Assembly: GCA_002785215.1 (NCBI GenBank)
Contig: PFMK01000034.1
Location: forward strand, 1-21,082
Direction of reading: 5' to 3'
DNA from: Candidatus Gottesmanbacteria bacterium CG_4_10_14_0_8_um_filter_37_24
Lineage (GTDB): Bacteria; Patescibacteriota; Microgenomatia; 2-02-FULL-39-11
DNA length: 21,082 bases
The notes under the pieces are model-generated. The model was given only the letters and a program-made list of their open reading frames with translations. It ran no database searches and was not told where the DNA came from. The position numbers and the translations under genes are program-made. Position 1 is the first letter of the stretch, and each line of letters opens with the position of its first letter. Positions 6,091-12,802 of the stretch are shown here, one piece after another.

Positions 6091-6524
6091 AAATCGGAAT
6101 TATTATTTGTGATCGTTACAGAAAATGTGCAGGAGGTAAATGTTTCCGGGCAATGCAAAACCGTGAGGGTGCTTTTGATATATATGATAAAAGAAAACCT
6201 ATTGATATTGTCGGATATACATCGTGCGGTGGTTGTCCGGGAGGCAATATTGAATATGCACCGGAAGAAATGATAAAAAACGGCGCAGAAACAATTCATT
6301 TCGTCACAGGACTTGTCGTTGGTTATCCTCCATGTCCTTATATTAAAGAATTTAAAAGCTATATTGAGAAGCGATTCAAAATAAAAGTAGTTATAGGAAC
6401 ACATCCAATCCCGCAAAAATACTATCTTATGCATAACATATTAAAAACATGGAAATCTAATGAGTGGAAAAAGTTAATAAAACCAACTTTATCAACTGAA
6501 GCTATTCGTAAGTCATATGATTAA
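6087..6524 (+). CDS. CGGC-domain protein (putative metal-binding)
   Basis: This 145-residue protein contains the CGGC signature in TSCGGCPGGNIEY (C47, C50). Earlier cysteines at 8, 14 and 19 (ICDRYRKCAGGKC) and a later one in GYPPCPYIKEF complete the family's cysteine pattern. The CGGC domain is a proposed metal- or cluster-binding domain of unknown function found mainly in anaerobes. It overlaps the second NifX-like gene and precedes the MinD-ferredoxin ATPase by 30 nt. The number and spacing of cysteines suggest more than one metal or thiol site. A role in receiving metal or sulfur in this operon is inference. Confidence 0.82.
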   Translation: MKIGIIICDRYRKCAGGKCFRAMQNREGAFDIYDKRKPIDIVGYTSCGGCPGGNIEYAPEEMIKNGAETIHFVTGLVVGYPPCPYIKEFKSYIEKRFKIKVVIGTHPIPQKYYLMHNILKTWKSNEWKKLIKPTLSTEAIRKSYD

Positions 6525-6554
6525 CTTATATTAAAAATTGAGAGTAAAAAAACT

Positions 6555-7427
6555 ATGAGAATTGCAGTTACAGGAGGCAAAGGCGGGACAGGAAAATCAA
6601 TGGTTGCCGTATCTCTGGTGGTTGAGTTTGCCCGGAATAATTTCACCATGCTGGTTGATGCTGACGTTGAATGTCCCAATGACCATCTGATGCTTTCGGC
6701 AAAAAGAAAAAAATATATTACCGTTTATCAACCCATCCCTAAATGGGATTTAGACAAGTGCGCCAAATGCGGCAGATGCGCTCAAATCTGCAAACAGAAT
6801 GCCATAGTATTTGTAAAAGATAAATATCCGGTTTTTGTTAAAGATCTATGTATTGGTTGCAAAGCCTGTATAGTTGTCTGTCCTTACGGGGCTATCGCCG
6901 AAACCACAAAAGAGATCGGGATAATATATACCGGAAAAAATTACAATGTGAATTTAGTTACCGGTGAGCTGAAACTTGGCGAGCTTGCTTCAGGCGAGGT
7001 GGTTGCCGAGGTAAGGAAAAAAGCTGAAGAAATCAATGAAAAAATTAAGGCGGAGGTTATGCTCATAGATTCCGCTGCCGGAATCGGCTGTCCAGTGATT
7101 GCTTCGCTTGTCGGAACTGATTATATTGTGGCCGTAACAGAACCTACACCCTCGGCTCTTCATGATCTGAAAAGAGTATTGTATCTTGCCAATCATTTCG
7201 GTATTAAACACGGAATTGTAATAAATAAATTTGACCTTGAAAGAAACTTTTGTTTAAAAATCGAAGAATATGCAAAAAAAGCTAAAATCCCGATTCTTGG
7301 CAGAATTCCTTACAGAAAAGACTTTGTCGATGCGATGATTAAAATGAAACCGGCGGTTGTAATTTATCCGCAATATAAAAAATTATTCAAAGAAATTGCC
7401 AATAAAATGAGCAAAGAACAAGCATGA
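6555..7427 (+). CDS. MinD-superfamily P-loop ATPase with inserted 2x[4Fe-4S] ferredoxin domain
   Basis: This 290-residue protein is COG1149-like. A deviant Walker A motif GKGGTGKS at 8-15 carries the signature lysine of the SIMIBI/MinD class. An inserted ferredoxin at about 66-112 has two CxxCxxCxxxC sets: C69, C72, C75, C79 and C99, C102, C105, C109. MLIDSAAGIGCPV at about 174 is the Walker B/switch segment. Relatives occur in the ORP (orange protein) gene set and beside NifX-like proteins, and fold-related Mrp/NBP35 proteins assemble or carry Fe-S clusters. It probably uses ATP to drive cluster or metal transfer. Only one copy is present, whereas ORP loci as I recall them have two. The CDF gene overlaps its stop by 4 nt. 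Confidence 0.9.
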   Translation: MRIAVTGGKGGTGKSMVAVSLVVEFARNNFTMLVDADVECPNDHLMLSAKRKKYITVYQPIPKWDLDKCAKCGRCAQICKQNAIVFVKDKYPVFVKDLCIGCKACIVVCPYGAIAETTKEIGIIYTGKNYNVNLVTGELKLGELASGEVVAEVRKKAEEINEKIKAEVMLIDSAAGIGCPVIASLVGTDYIVAVTEPTPSALHDLKRVLYLANHFGIKHGIVINKFDLERNFCLKIEEYAKKAKIPILGRIPYRKDFVDAMIKMKPAVVIYPQYKKLFKEIANKMSKEQA

Positions 7428-8473
7428 AGGAAAAAATTGCGTTAATTTCAATACTGGTCAATACGGTTTTGGCCGGAGGCAAGCTAACAGCAGGATTTAT
7501 GTCAGGTTCCGCTTCCGTATTTGCCGAAGGTTTGCATTCGGGAATGGATATTTTGTCCTCAGCCATAAGTTATATAGGGATTAAGATATCCAAAAAACCG
7601 GTTGACGATGAGCATCCTTACGGACATTATAAATTCGAGGTTTTAGCCGGTCTGATAATTACAATTATTTTGCTTTTAACAGGCTTTTTTATTATCAGCG
7701 AATCTATAAATAACTTAAGAAATCCTTCTCCTGTAAGTATAGGTTATTTTGCTTTGGGTGTGATGCTTGTTTCTGCAATGATTAATGAAGTGATGGCGCG
7801 TTTAAAAATTTATACAGGCAAAAAAGAAAATTCAATCAGTCTTCTTTCGGATGGCTTCCACTGCCGAGTTGACGTTTTTGCTTCTCTGGCGGTTTTTGCC
7901 GGTCTTTTTCTGACAAATTATTGGATTTACGCCGATTCGCTATTGGCTTTATTAATCGGTTTATATATTATCAAAGGATCTTTTTCTTTGGGGAAAGAAG
8001 CGGTTGATTCTCTGCTTGATATTTCTGCAGGAAGTGAAACGGATGAAAAAATTAAATCAATTGCAAACTCTCAAGACATTGAAATTTCTTCTCTAAAAAC
8101 GCAGAAAAAAGGGTCAGTAATTACTGCTAATTTGGAGATAGAATTACCTAGTAGTTTAAGTGTAGAGAAAGCTGCCGATATTTCCAATAAATTAAGAGAA
8201 AGTCTTATGAGAGCAATTGGTAATCTTTGCTATGTTGCTATTCAAATAAAAAGTCATGAAGTAGAAACCGGATTTTACAAACCAGGCTTAGGACAGGGAG
8301 TCAGCTGGCAAAAAAAAGGCAGGTTTAAAAAAGAAATTGAAGAAGCAGAAGGCCGGGGTCCGGGCGGATATTGTGTTTGTCCGAAATGTGGCTATAAAAT
8401 TGAACATAAAAAAGGTATTCCCTGTTCATCTGTATCATGTTCTAATTGTAAAATTAATCTAGAGAGAAAATAG
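7424..8473 (+). CDS. Cation diffusion facilitator transporter with C-terminal zinc-ribbon extension
   Basis: The protein has 349 residues. It has the CDF membrane domain with the binuclear transport-site pairs H38/D42 (AEGLHSGMD) and H146/D150 (DGFHCRVD), and the hallmark DEHPYGHYKFE at 62-72. A cytoplasmic domain follows at about 205-278. Beyond the usual CDF end is an added tail: a GPGLGQG-type linker and a cysteine-rich ribbon with C317, C319, C322, C334, C339 and C342. CDFs export Zn, Fe, Mn, Co or Ni by proton exchange; the HD-HD site does not settle the metal. The ribbon may sense metal or dock a partner. Its ATG overlaps the MinD stop, so export appears tied to the cofactor operon. Confidence 0.88.
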   Translation: MKEKIALISILVNTVLAGGKLTAGFMSGSASVFAEGLHSGMDILSSAISYIGIKISKKPVDDEHPYGHYKFEVLAGLIITIILLLTGFFIISESINNLRNPSPVSIGYFALGVMLVSAMINEVMARLKIYTGKKENSISLLSDGFHCRVDVFASLAVFAGLFLTNYWIYADSLLALLIGLYIIKGSFSLGKEAVDSLLDISAGSETDEKIKSIANSQDIEISSLKTQKKGSVITANLEIELPSSLSVEKAADISNKLRESLMRAIGNLCYVAIQIKSHEVETGFYKPGLGQGVSWQKKGRFKKEIEEAEGRGPGGYCVCPKCGYKIEHKKGIPCSSVSCSNCKINLERK

Positions 8474-8497
8474 TTCGATAAACTCACTATAAATAAT

Positions 8498-8779
8498 ATG
8501 CCAAGACCAAGAATTCCAAGATGCTTGCGTTTTAAGCCAAATGTCTATTACTTTAAGCCTCAAGGAATTCCTCTTCGGGAACTTGAGGAAATAGTTTTAC
8601 TGCCGGATGAGCTGGAAGCTTTGAAGTTGCACGAAATAGATGGACTTGAACAAATAGTAGCTGCAAAGAGAATGGAAATATCCCAGCCTACTTTTGCCAG
8701 AATTTTAGGCAGTGTACATAAAAAAATTGCCGAAGGGATCATTTCCGGAAAAGCTATCAGAATAGAACGGACCTCTTAA
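8498..8779 (+). CDS. DUF134 family HTH protein
   Basis: This 93-residue protein begins MPRPRIPRCLRFKPNVYYF and contains LPDELEALKLHEIDGLEQIVAAKRMEISQPTFARIL. This is the DUF134 pattern, with a sigma-like helix-turn-helix at about 45-70 (AAKRMEISQPTFARILGSVHKKIA). Such proteins are small predicted DNA-binding regulators that often sit with NifX-like and MinD-type genes. It closes the operon that starts at 4130, and regulation of that operon or of metal handling is the natural guess. There is a cysteine at residue 9 but no obvious metal site. No SD is clear; the gap from the transporter gene is 24 nt. Confidence 0.85.
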   Translation: MPRPRIPRCLRFKPNVYYFKPQGIPLRELEEIVLLPDELEALKLHEIDGLEQIVAAKRMEISQPTFARILGSVHKKIAEGIISGKAIRIERTS

Positions 8780-8806
8780 TATCTGCAATACATTTGCATT
8801 AATCTA

Positions 8807-8834
8807 TTGATATTTGCCTCTTTTTAGCTATAAT
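8807..8834 (+). promoter_or_regulatory. Promoter of the Fur-family gene
   Basis: TTGATA (8807-8812), a 16-bp spacer and TATAAT (8829-8834) form a good sigma70 promoter. A short dyad, CAATT-A-AATTG (8841-8851), lies over the expected transcription start and could be an autoregulatory site; it is too short to assign to Fur. Confidence 0.65.
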
Positions 8835-8863
8835 ATAATACAATTAAATTGCGTTAAATACAT

Positions 8864-9298
8864 ATGAACTTCGATTTGACACTTTCAAGCCTGCAAGATA
8901 AAGGATGCAGGATAACAAAAATAAGAAAAGAGGTTGTCAAAATTTTTTCCAGGACACAAAAACCCTTGTCAGCGAATGAATTAGAAAAATTGCTGCTTAA
9001 AGCCAAATTAACTGTAAATAAAGCAACCATCTATCGGGAATTACAGTTCTTCCTTCATAACAATTTCATCATAGAAGTATTTCTCTATCCGGATAAAATA
9101 TCCTATGAATCTTCAGAATTAAAACATCACCATCATTTGATTTGTGACAGTTGCGGTAATATAGACAACATTACGAATTGTCTGATTGAGGAATTGGATG
9201 AGGATGTTTATAAGAAAAAGGGTTTTAAAATAAAAAGACACATGCTTGAATTTTATGGTACCTGTGCGGACTGTACAAAAAATTCGACGCATCGTTAA
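8864..9298 (+). CDS. Fur-family metalloregulator
   Basis: This 144-residue protein has the N-terminal winged helix (KGCRITKIRKEVVKIF, then NKATIYRELQFF as recognition helix at about 52-63). The dimerisation domain starts with KHHHHLICDSCG at 87-98. It keeps the structural zinc site C94/C97 and C134/C137 (GTCADC) and the histidine cluster for the regulatory metal. Fur and PerR cannot be separated safely by eye. The N-terminal half is less conserved than in canonical Fur. It has its own promoter and is followed after 14 nt by a deformylase, an iron enzyme. FeoAB, ZIP, the ferritin-like protein and the peroxiredoxin in this window are plausible targets. Confidence 0.88.
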   Translation: MNFDLTLSSLQDKGCRITKIRKEVVKIFSRTQKPLSANELEKLLLKAKLTVNKATIYRELQFFLHNNFIIEVFLYPDKISYESSELKHHHHLICDSCGNIDNITNCLIEELDEDVYKKKGFKIKRHMLEFYGTCADCTKNSTHR

Positions 9299-9312
9299 AT
9301 ATTTGAATATAT

Positions 9313-9858
9313 ATGAACTCTATAATCCATGTTCCTAATGATATATTAACCAGCCTAACACGAACGGTTATACACTTTGATAAGAAGTTGGAACATCTTG
9401 TTTCGGAAATGAAAAAGATACTACTGGTAGCGCAAAAACCGAAAGGAGTAGGACTTTCAGCAAATCAGATTGGTGAGCCATATAGTGTGTTTATTACCAA
9501 ACCTACTACTAACTCAGAAATTTGTACATTTACAAATCCAAAAATAATTAAACAGGTAGATGAATCTCCAAAAAAAGACGAGGAAATAAAAGATGATGGG
9601 AAACTCGAAGGTTGCCTATCAATCCCGGATATTTGGGGTCATGTTCACCGTGCAAAAGAAATAACGCTGCAATATCAGGATATAAACGGGAAAAAATACG
9701 AAGAAACTATTACCGGATTTTTAGCCCAAATAGTCCAACATGAAACAGATCATATCAACGGTATTCTTTTCTCGGAGCGTGTGGTAGAGCAAAAAGGTAA
9801 ATTTTTCCATTCCGCAACTATTAATGGAAAGAATGTACTAAAAGAAATAGTTTTATGA
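9313..9858 (+). CDS. def: Peptide deformylase
   Basis: The protein has 181 residues. All three deformylase motifs are present: motif I GVGLSANQIG (45-54, usually GxGLAAxQ), motif II EGCLS (99-103) with metal ligand C101, and motif III QHETDH (142-147) with H143, the catalytic E144 and H147. It removes the formyl group from the N-terminal Met of nascent proteins and normally uses Fe2+. No methionyl-tRNA formyltransferase gene adjoins it. The region between motifs I and II carries a Lys/Asp-rich insertion (about 84-98). No clear SD precedes the ATG, and the next gene overlaps its stop by 4 nt. Confidence 0.92.
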   Translation: MNSIIHVPNDILTSLTRTVIHFDKKLEHLVSEMKKILLVAQKPKGVGLSANQIGEPYSVFITKPTTNSEICTFTNPKIIKQVDESPKKDEEIKDDGKLEGCLSIPDIWGHVHRAKEITLQYQDINGKKYEETITGFLAQIVQHETDHINGILFSERVVEQKGKFFHSATINGKNVLKEIVL

Positions 9859-10238
9859 AAATGAAAGTATTACATACTGCCTTGCAGTATAAAGATGAAA
9901 AAAAAGCAGAAATATTTTTTGGTAAAGTTCTTGATTTAAAAAAGCAAAATGAATTTACACTGTCATCGAATTTCTCAGATTTTGTTTTCGGTATAAAAAA
10001 GGATATTAAAGTTATAGTGTATTCACAAAAAAATACAACATTTGAAATATTTATCGCTCCGAAGAAAGCCAAAAATATATTCGAGCATTTATGTATTCAA
10101 ATAAGCAATAAAGAGGAGTTGATAAAAAGATGCAGGAAATACGGCATTAAAATGATATCTACGGAAAGAAATGGAAATAAATATTTATTTATAAGGGATT
10201 TTTCCGATTATCTGTATGAAATAAAAGAGAAGAATTAA
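9855..10238 (+). CDS. VOC/glyoxalase-fold-like small protein
   Basis: This 127-residue protein begins MKMKVLHTALQYKDEKKAEIFFGKVLDL, which looks like the first beta-alpha unit of the vicinal oxygen chelate fold. A second half contains HLCIQISNKEELIKRCRKYGIK and ends FIRDFSDYLYEIKE, the usual end of the fold. H7 and the glutamate of YEIKE occupy typical metal-ligand positions, but a complete ligand set cannot be confirmed by eye. Its substrate is unknown. The start overlaps the deformylase stop (ATGA), and the next gene begins directly after its stop, so it lies in a compact cluster. Confidence 0.6.
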   Translation: MKMKVLHTALQYKDEKKAEIFFGKVLDLKKQNEFTLSSNFSDFVFGIKKDIKVIVYSQKNTTFEIFIAPKKAKNIFEHLCIQISNKEELIKRCRKYGIKMISTERNGNKYLFIRDFSDYLYEIKEKN

Positions 10239-11075
10239 ATGTGGCGAAATGTCTTAATATTTATTTTGATTTTATTAGCTGGTATATTTTTGTATTTAAG
10301 ATTAGATCGAGATAAAAGAATAAAAACAATAAGACAGATAAATTCAGATACTATGACAACAACATCAAAAACTGAAAACGAAAAATTATCAATAATTACT
10401 GTTTTTGATAATTACAGGGCTGACCCCCTTTTAAAAACCGGTTGGGGTTTTTCCTGTCTCATTCGCCGAATCCGCCCAATTGGCGAAAAAAGCGGATCTT
10501 TGAAAGAAGAAAACATTTTATTAGATACAGGAGCAGATAGCGACATTTTGCTCTCCAATATGAAAAAATTAAATATCATTCCGGAGACAATTGACTTTAT
10601 TTTCATTTCCCATCTTCACGACGACCATATTGGCGGTCTTAATGGAATTCTGAAAATAAGACCAGACTTAACTGTATATAAGCCGGAATTATTTCCTAAG
10701 GAAAAAGAGATTATAGAAGATGTTTATACGACAGGATCATTGGGAAATGATATAAAAGAGCAGTCCTTAATAATCAAATCTGAAAAAGGACTAATAATAA
10801 TCACCGGTTGCGCGCATCCGGGAATTGTAAATATATTGGAAAAAGCAAAAGAAATGTTTCCTTCCGAGAATATTTATCTAGTTTTAGGAGGATTTCATCT
10901 GGAAGATGAATTGTATCCTGAATTGAAAAGTATTATCAGCGACTTCAGAAAGTTAAATGTCCAAAAAGCGGCTCTATGCCATTGTTCGGGAGAAAGAACC
11001 AGAGAATTATTTAAAAAGGAATATGGAGACAATTATATAGAGAATGGTGTTGGAAAAGTAATTAACATAGAATAG
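10239..11075 (+). CDS. Metallo-beta-lactamase-fold hydrolase (COG1237-like), membrane-anchored
   Basis: The protein has 278 residues. An N-terminal hydrophobic segment (about 5-21) followed by a basic stretch suggests an uncleaved signal anchor with the catalytic domain outside. The metal site is the MBL motif HLHDDH (H125, H127, D129, H130) with H193 in TGCAHPG and a final GGFHL/LCHCSG. The TGCxHxG and GGFHL blocks are typical of the COG1237 branch, which includes archaeal enzymes of methanopterin-type ribofuranosyl-aminobenzene chemistry; the bacterial substrate is unknown. A second member of the same branch without an anchor lies at 11981. Confidence 0.83.
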   Translation: MWRNVLIFILILLAGIFLYLRLDRDKRIKTIRQINSDTMTTTSKTENEKLSIITVFDNYRADPLLKTGWGFSCLIRRIRPIGEKSGSLKEENILLDTGADSDILLSNMKKLNIIPETIDFIFISHLHDDHIGGLNGILKIRPDLTVYKPELFPKEKEIIEDVYTTGSLGNDIKEQSLIIKSEKGLIIITGCAHPGIVNILEKAKEMFPSENIYLVLGGFHLEDELYPELKSIISDFRKLNVQKAALCHCSGERTRELFKKEYGDNYIENGVGKVINIE

Positions 11076-11091
11076 AAAATGTGAAGCGAAA

Positions 11092-11127
11092 TCCCGCATC
11101 AAGCTCTGCTTTGGTGCGGGAGAGCAG
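11092..11127 (+). other. Stem-loop with possible H-type pseudoknot upstream of the ferritin-like gene
   Basis: TCCCGCATCAA (11092-11102) pairs with TTGGTGCGGGA (11111-11121), eleven pairs with one G-U. The loop segment CTGCT (11106-11110) can pair with AGCAG (11123-11127). No T run follows, so it is not a typical terminator. It may be a regulatory RNA element or an mRNA stability structure. Confidence 0.5.
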
Positions 11128-11157
11128 GAAAAATTATTGAAATTTCATAATAAAAAA

Positions 11158-11168
11158 AAGGAGGTGAT
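11158..11168 (+). promoter_or_regulatory. Full-length Shine-Dalgarno site deciding the ferritin-like start
   Basis: AAGGAGGTGAT matches the 16S rRNA 3' end over its full length and lies 4 nt before the ATG at 11173. It fixes that start over the in-frame ATG at 11137 and implies high translation. Confidence 0.85.
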
Positions 11169-11172
11169 AAGA

Positions 11173-11433
11173 ATGGGTAGTCATCATCATAGTCATGACA
11201 TAGACAGTCTTGATGAAAAAGGTAAAGATTTAGCGCGGGCAAGACAATCTCTAATTGAAGAGCTGGAAGCAATATCTCTTTATGAAGAAAGAGTTCAAGC
11301 AACCAGCGATGAGTCACTTAAGAAACTGCTTGATCACAATAGGGATGAAGAGAAAGAACACGCAGCCATGCTTACAGACTGGTTAAGAAAGAATGACCAG
11401 ACTTTTGACAAAATGTTTTCCGAGCATGATTAA
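11173..11433 (+). CDS. Encapsulated-ferritin (EncFtn)-like ferritin-like protein
   Basis: This 86-residue protein has two helices that match EncFtn: SLIEELEAISLYEERV (26-41) and LDHNRDEEKEHAAMLTDWLRK (53-73). Mapping onto the Rhodospirillum rubrum protein gives ferroxidase ligands E30, E60 and H63, entry-site residues E29 and E32, and Y37 near the di-iron site. EncFtn monomers are half-ferritins that become active as dimers or decamers inside an encapsulin shell, oxidising Fe2+. Here the chain ends soon after the second helix (KMFSEHD) with no obvious encapsulin-loading peptide, and no encapsulin gene is in the window. The N terminus is unusual, MGSHHHSHD, and could bind metal. It may be a standalone iron store or a cargo loaded by another route. 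Confidence 0.8.
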   Translation: MGSHHHSHDIDSLDEKGKDLARARQSLIEELEAISLYEERVQATSDESLKKLLDHNRDEEKEHAAMLTDWLRKNDQTFDKMFSEHD

Positions 11434-11455
11434 GAAGCAACTAAATGATAAGACG

Positions 11456-11977
11456 ATGAAAATAATTGTCGGTTCGTCAAATCCGGTGAAGATTAAATGT
11501 GTGCGTAAAATATTCGCAAAGTATTTTGAAAAGATATCAGTAGAGGGAAAAAAAGTTGAGTCAAAAGTAGGCCGTCAGCCGGAATCGGAAGAAGAGACAA
11601 TAAAAGGGGCAAGAAATCGAGCTAAAGGAATTCATACTACTGACAATCCGGATTTTGCCTTAGGAATTGAGGGTGGACTCGAACATATTAGGAAGAAATA
11701 CTATGCTTATGCCTGGATATGTATAAGATCAAAAGATAGGAAAGAAAGCATGGGAAGAACAGCAAGCTATCCGCTTTCCTTTCGGATGATAGATATAATA
11801 AAAAAAGGCAAAGAACTCGGTGAGGCAAATGATATTGTTTTTAAAACTAAAAAAAGCAAGATAGGAAAAGGGGCAATCGGTTCCCTGTCAAAAGGATATC
11901 TTGACAGATCGGGTCTTTTGGAACAGGGAGTAATTTGTGCACTACTGCCGTTTATTAATAAGGATTTATATGATTAG
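11456..11977 (+). CDS. yjjX: Inosine/xanthosine triphosphatase family protein (YjjX/DUF84)
   Basis: The protein has 173 residues from the ATG at 11456, where the family motif MKIIVGSSNPVKIKCVRKIF begins; longer in-frame starts back to 11393 overlap the ferritin-like gene and add no conserved sequence. Other family blocks are SEEETIKGARNRA, FALGIEGGLE and GAIGSLSKGYLDRSGLLEQGV, the last being the C-terminal signature. It hydrolyses non-canonical ITP/XTP to clean the nucleotide pool, a known role of the E. coli relative. It is followed 3 nt later by the second MBL-fold gene. No SD is obvious. Confidence 0.87.
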   Translation: MKIIVGSSNPVKIKCVRKIFAKYFEKISVEGKKVESKVGRQPESEEETIKGARNRAKGIHTTDNPDFALGIEGGLEHIRKKYYAYAWICIRSKDRKESMGRTASYPLSFRMIDIIKKGKELGEANDIVFKTKKSKIGKGAIGSLSKGYLDRSGLLEQGVICALLPFINKDLYD

Positions 11978-11980
11978 TCG

Positions 11981-12802
11981 ATGTTAAATATTATTAGTAT
12001 TCTAGTAGATAACATTACCTTTACAGATGAACATTTTCTGGGGGAACCTGGATTATGTTATTGGATAGAAGCGGAAGGTAAGAAAATACTATTTGATTTG
12101 GGATTTTCAGATACCTACATTAGAAATGCCAAAAAATTAAAGATCAGCTTATCAAAGACTAATTACATAATTTTAAGTCATGGTCATAACGATCATACGG
12201 AAGGGTTAAAATTTTTTCCGTTTGCTTCTAAAAAAATACAACTAATATCCCATCCTGATTGTCTTTTACCGAAATATGTAAGTGGTGATCAATATATTGG
12301 ATCACCATTAAATAAGGAAATAGTATCTGACAAATTTTCTTATATTCAATCAGAAAAACCATATTTTATAACTCCAAATATTGCTTTTTTAGGCAGGATA
12401 AAAGAAAAATATGATTTTGAAGAAAGAGAACCGATTGGTTTTATTATTAGAAATAATAAAAAAGAAAATGACTTATTGTTTGATGATTCTGCTTTGGCTA
12501 TTAAAACGAAAAAAGGAGTAGTTATCATTACTGGTTGTTCTCATTCGGGGATCTGTAATATTGTTGCTTCCGTAAAAGAGATTTTTAAGGGAGAAAAAAT
12601 CTATTCGATTATCGGCGGTTTTCATTTGAGAAAATCTAGCATGGAAAGATTAGAAGAAACAATGAAAGTACTAAAAAAGGAAGTTATGGGTCTTATTTAT
12701 CCTGCTCATTGTACTGATTTTGGAGCAAAATGTTTTTTAGCGAAGCACCTGAAAACAGAGAAAGTGTATGTTAGTAAAAAAATTATATTTAATGAAAATT
12801 AA
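11981..12802 (+). CDS. Metallo-beta-lactamase-fold hydrolase (COG1237-like), cytoplasmic
   Basis: This 273-residue protein carries the metal motif HGHNDH (H67, H69, D71, H72) after the strand YIILS, then TGCSHSG near residue 185, GGFHLRK near 208 and a terminal YPAHCTDFGAKC. The pattern is the same branch as the gene at 10239 but without an N-terminal anchor, so it is probably cytoplasmic. Members resemble the MBL-fold proteins annotated as ribofuranosyl-aminobenzene 5'-phosphate synthase-related; the bacterial substrates are unknown. The YibE/F gene starts within its last codons (12792), an 11-nt overlap. Confidence 0.85.
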   Translation: MLNIISILVDNITFTDEHFLGEPGLCYWIEAEGKKILFDLGFSDTYIRNAKKLKISLSKTNYIILSHGHNDHTEGLKFFPFASKKIQLISHPDCLLPKYVSGDQYIGSPLNKEIVSDKFSYIQSEKPYFITPNIAFLGRIKEKYDFEEREPIGFIIRNNKKENDLLFDDSALAIKTKKGVVIITGCSHSGICNIVASVKEIFKGEKIYSIIGGFHLRKSSMERLEETMKVLKKEVMGLIYPAHCTDFGAKCFLAKHLKTEKVYVSKKIIFNEN

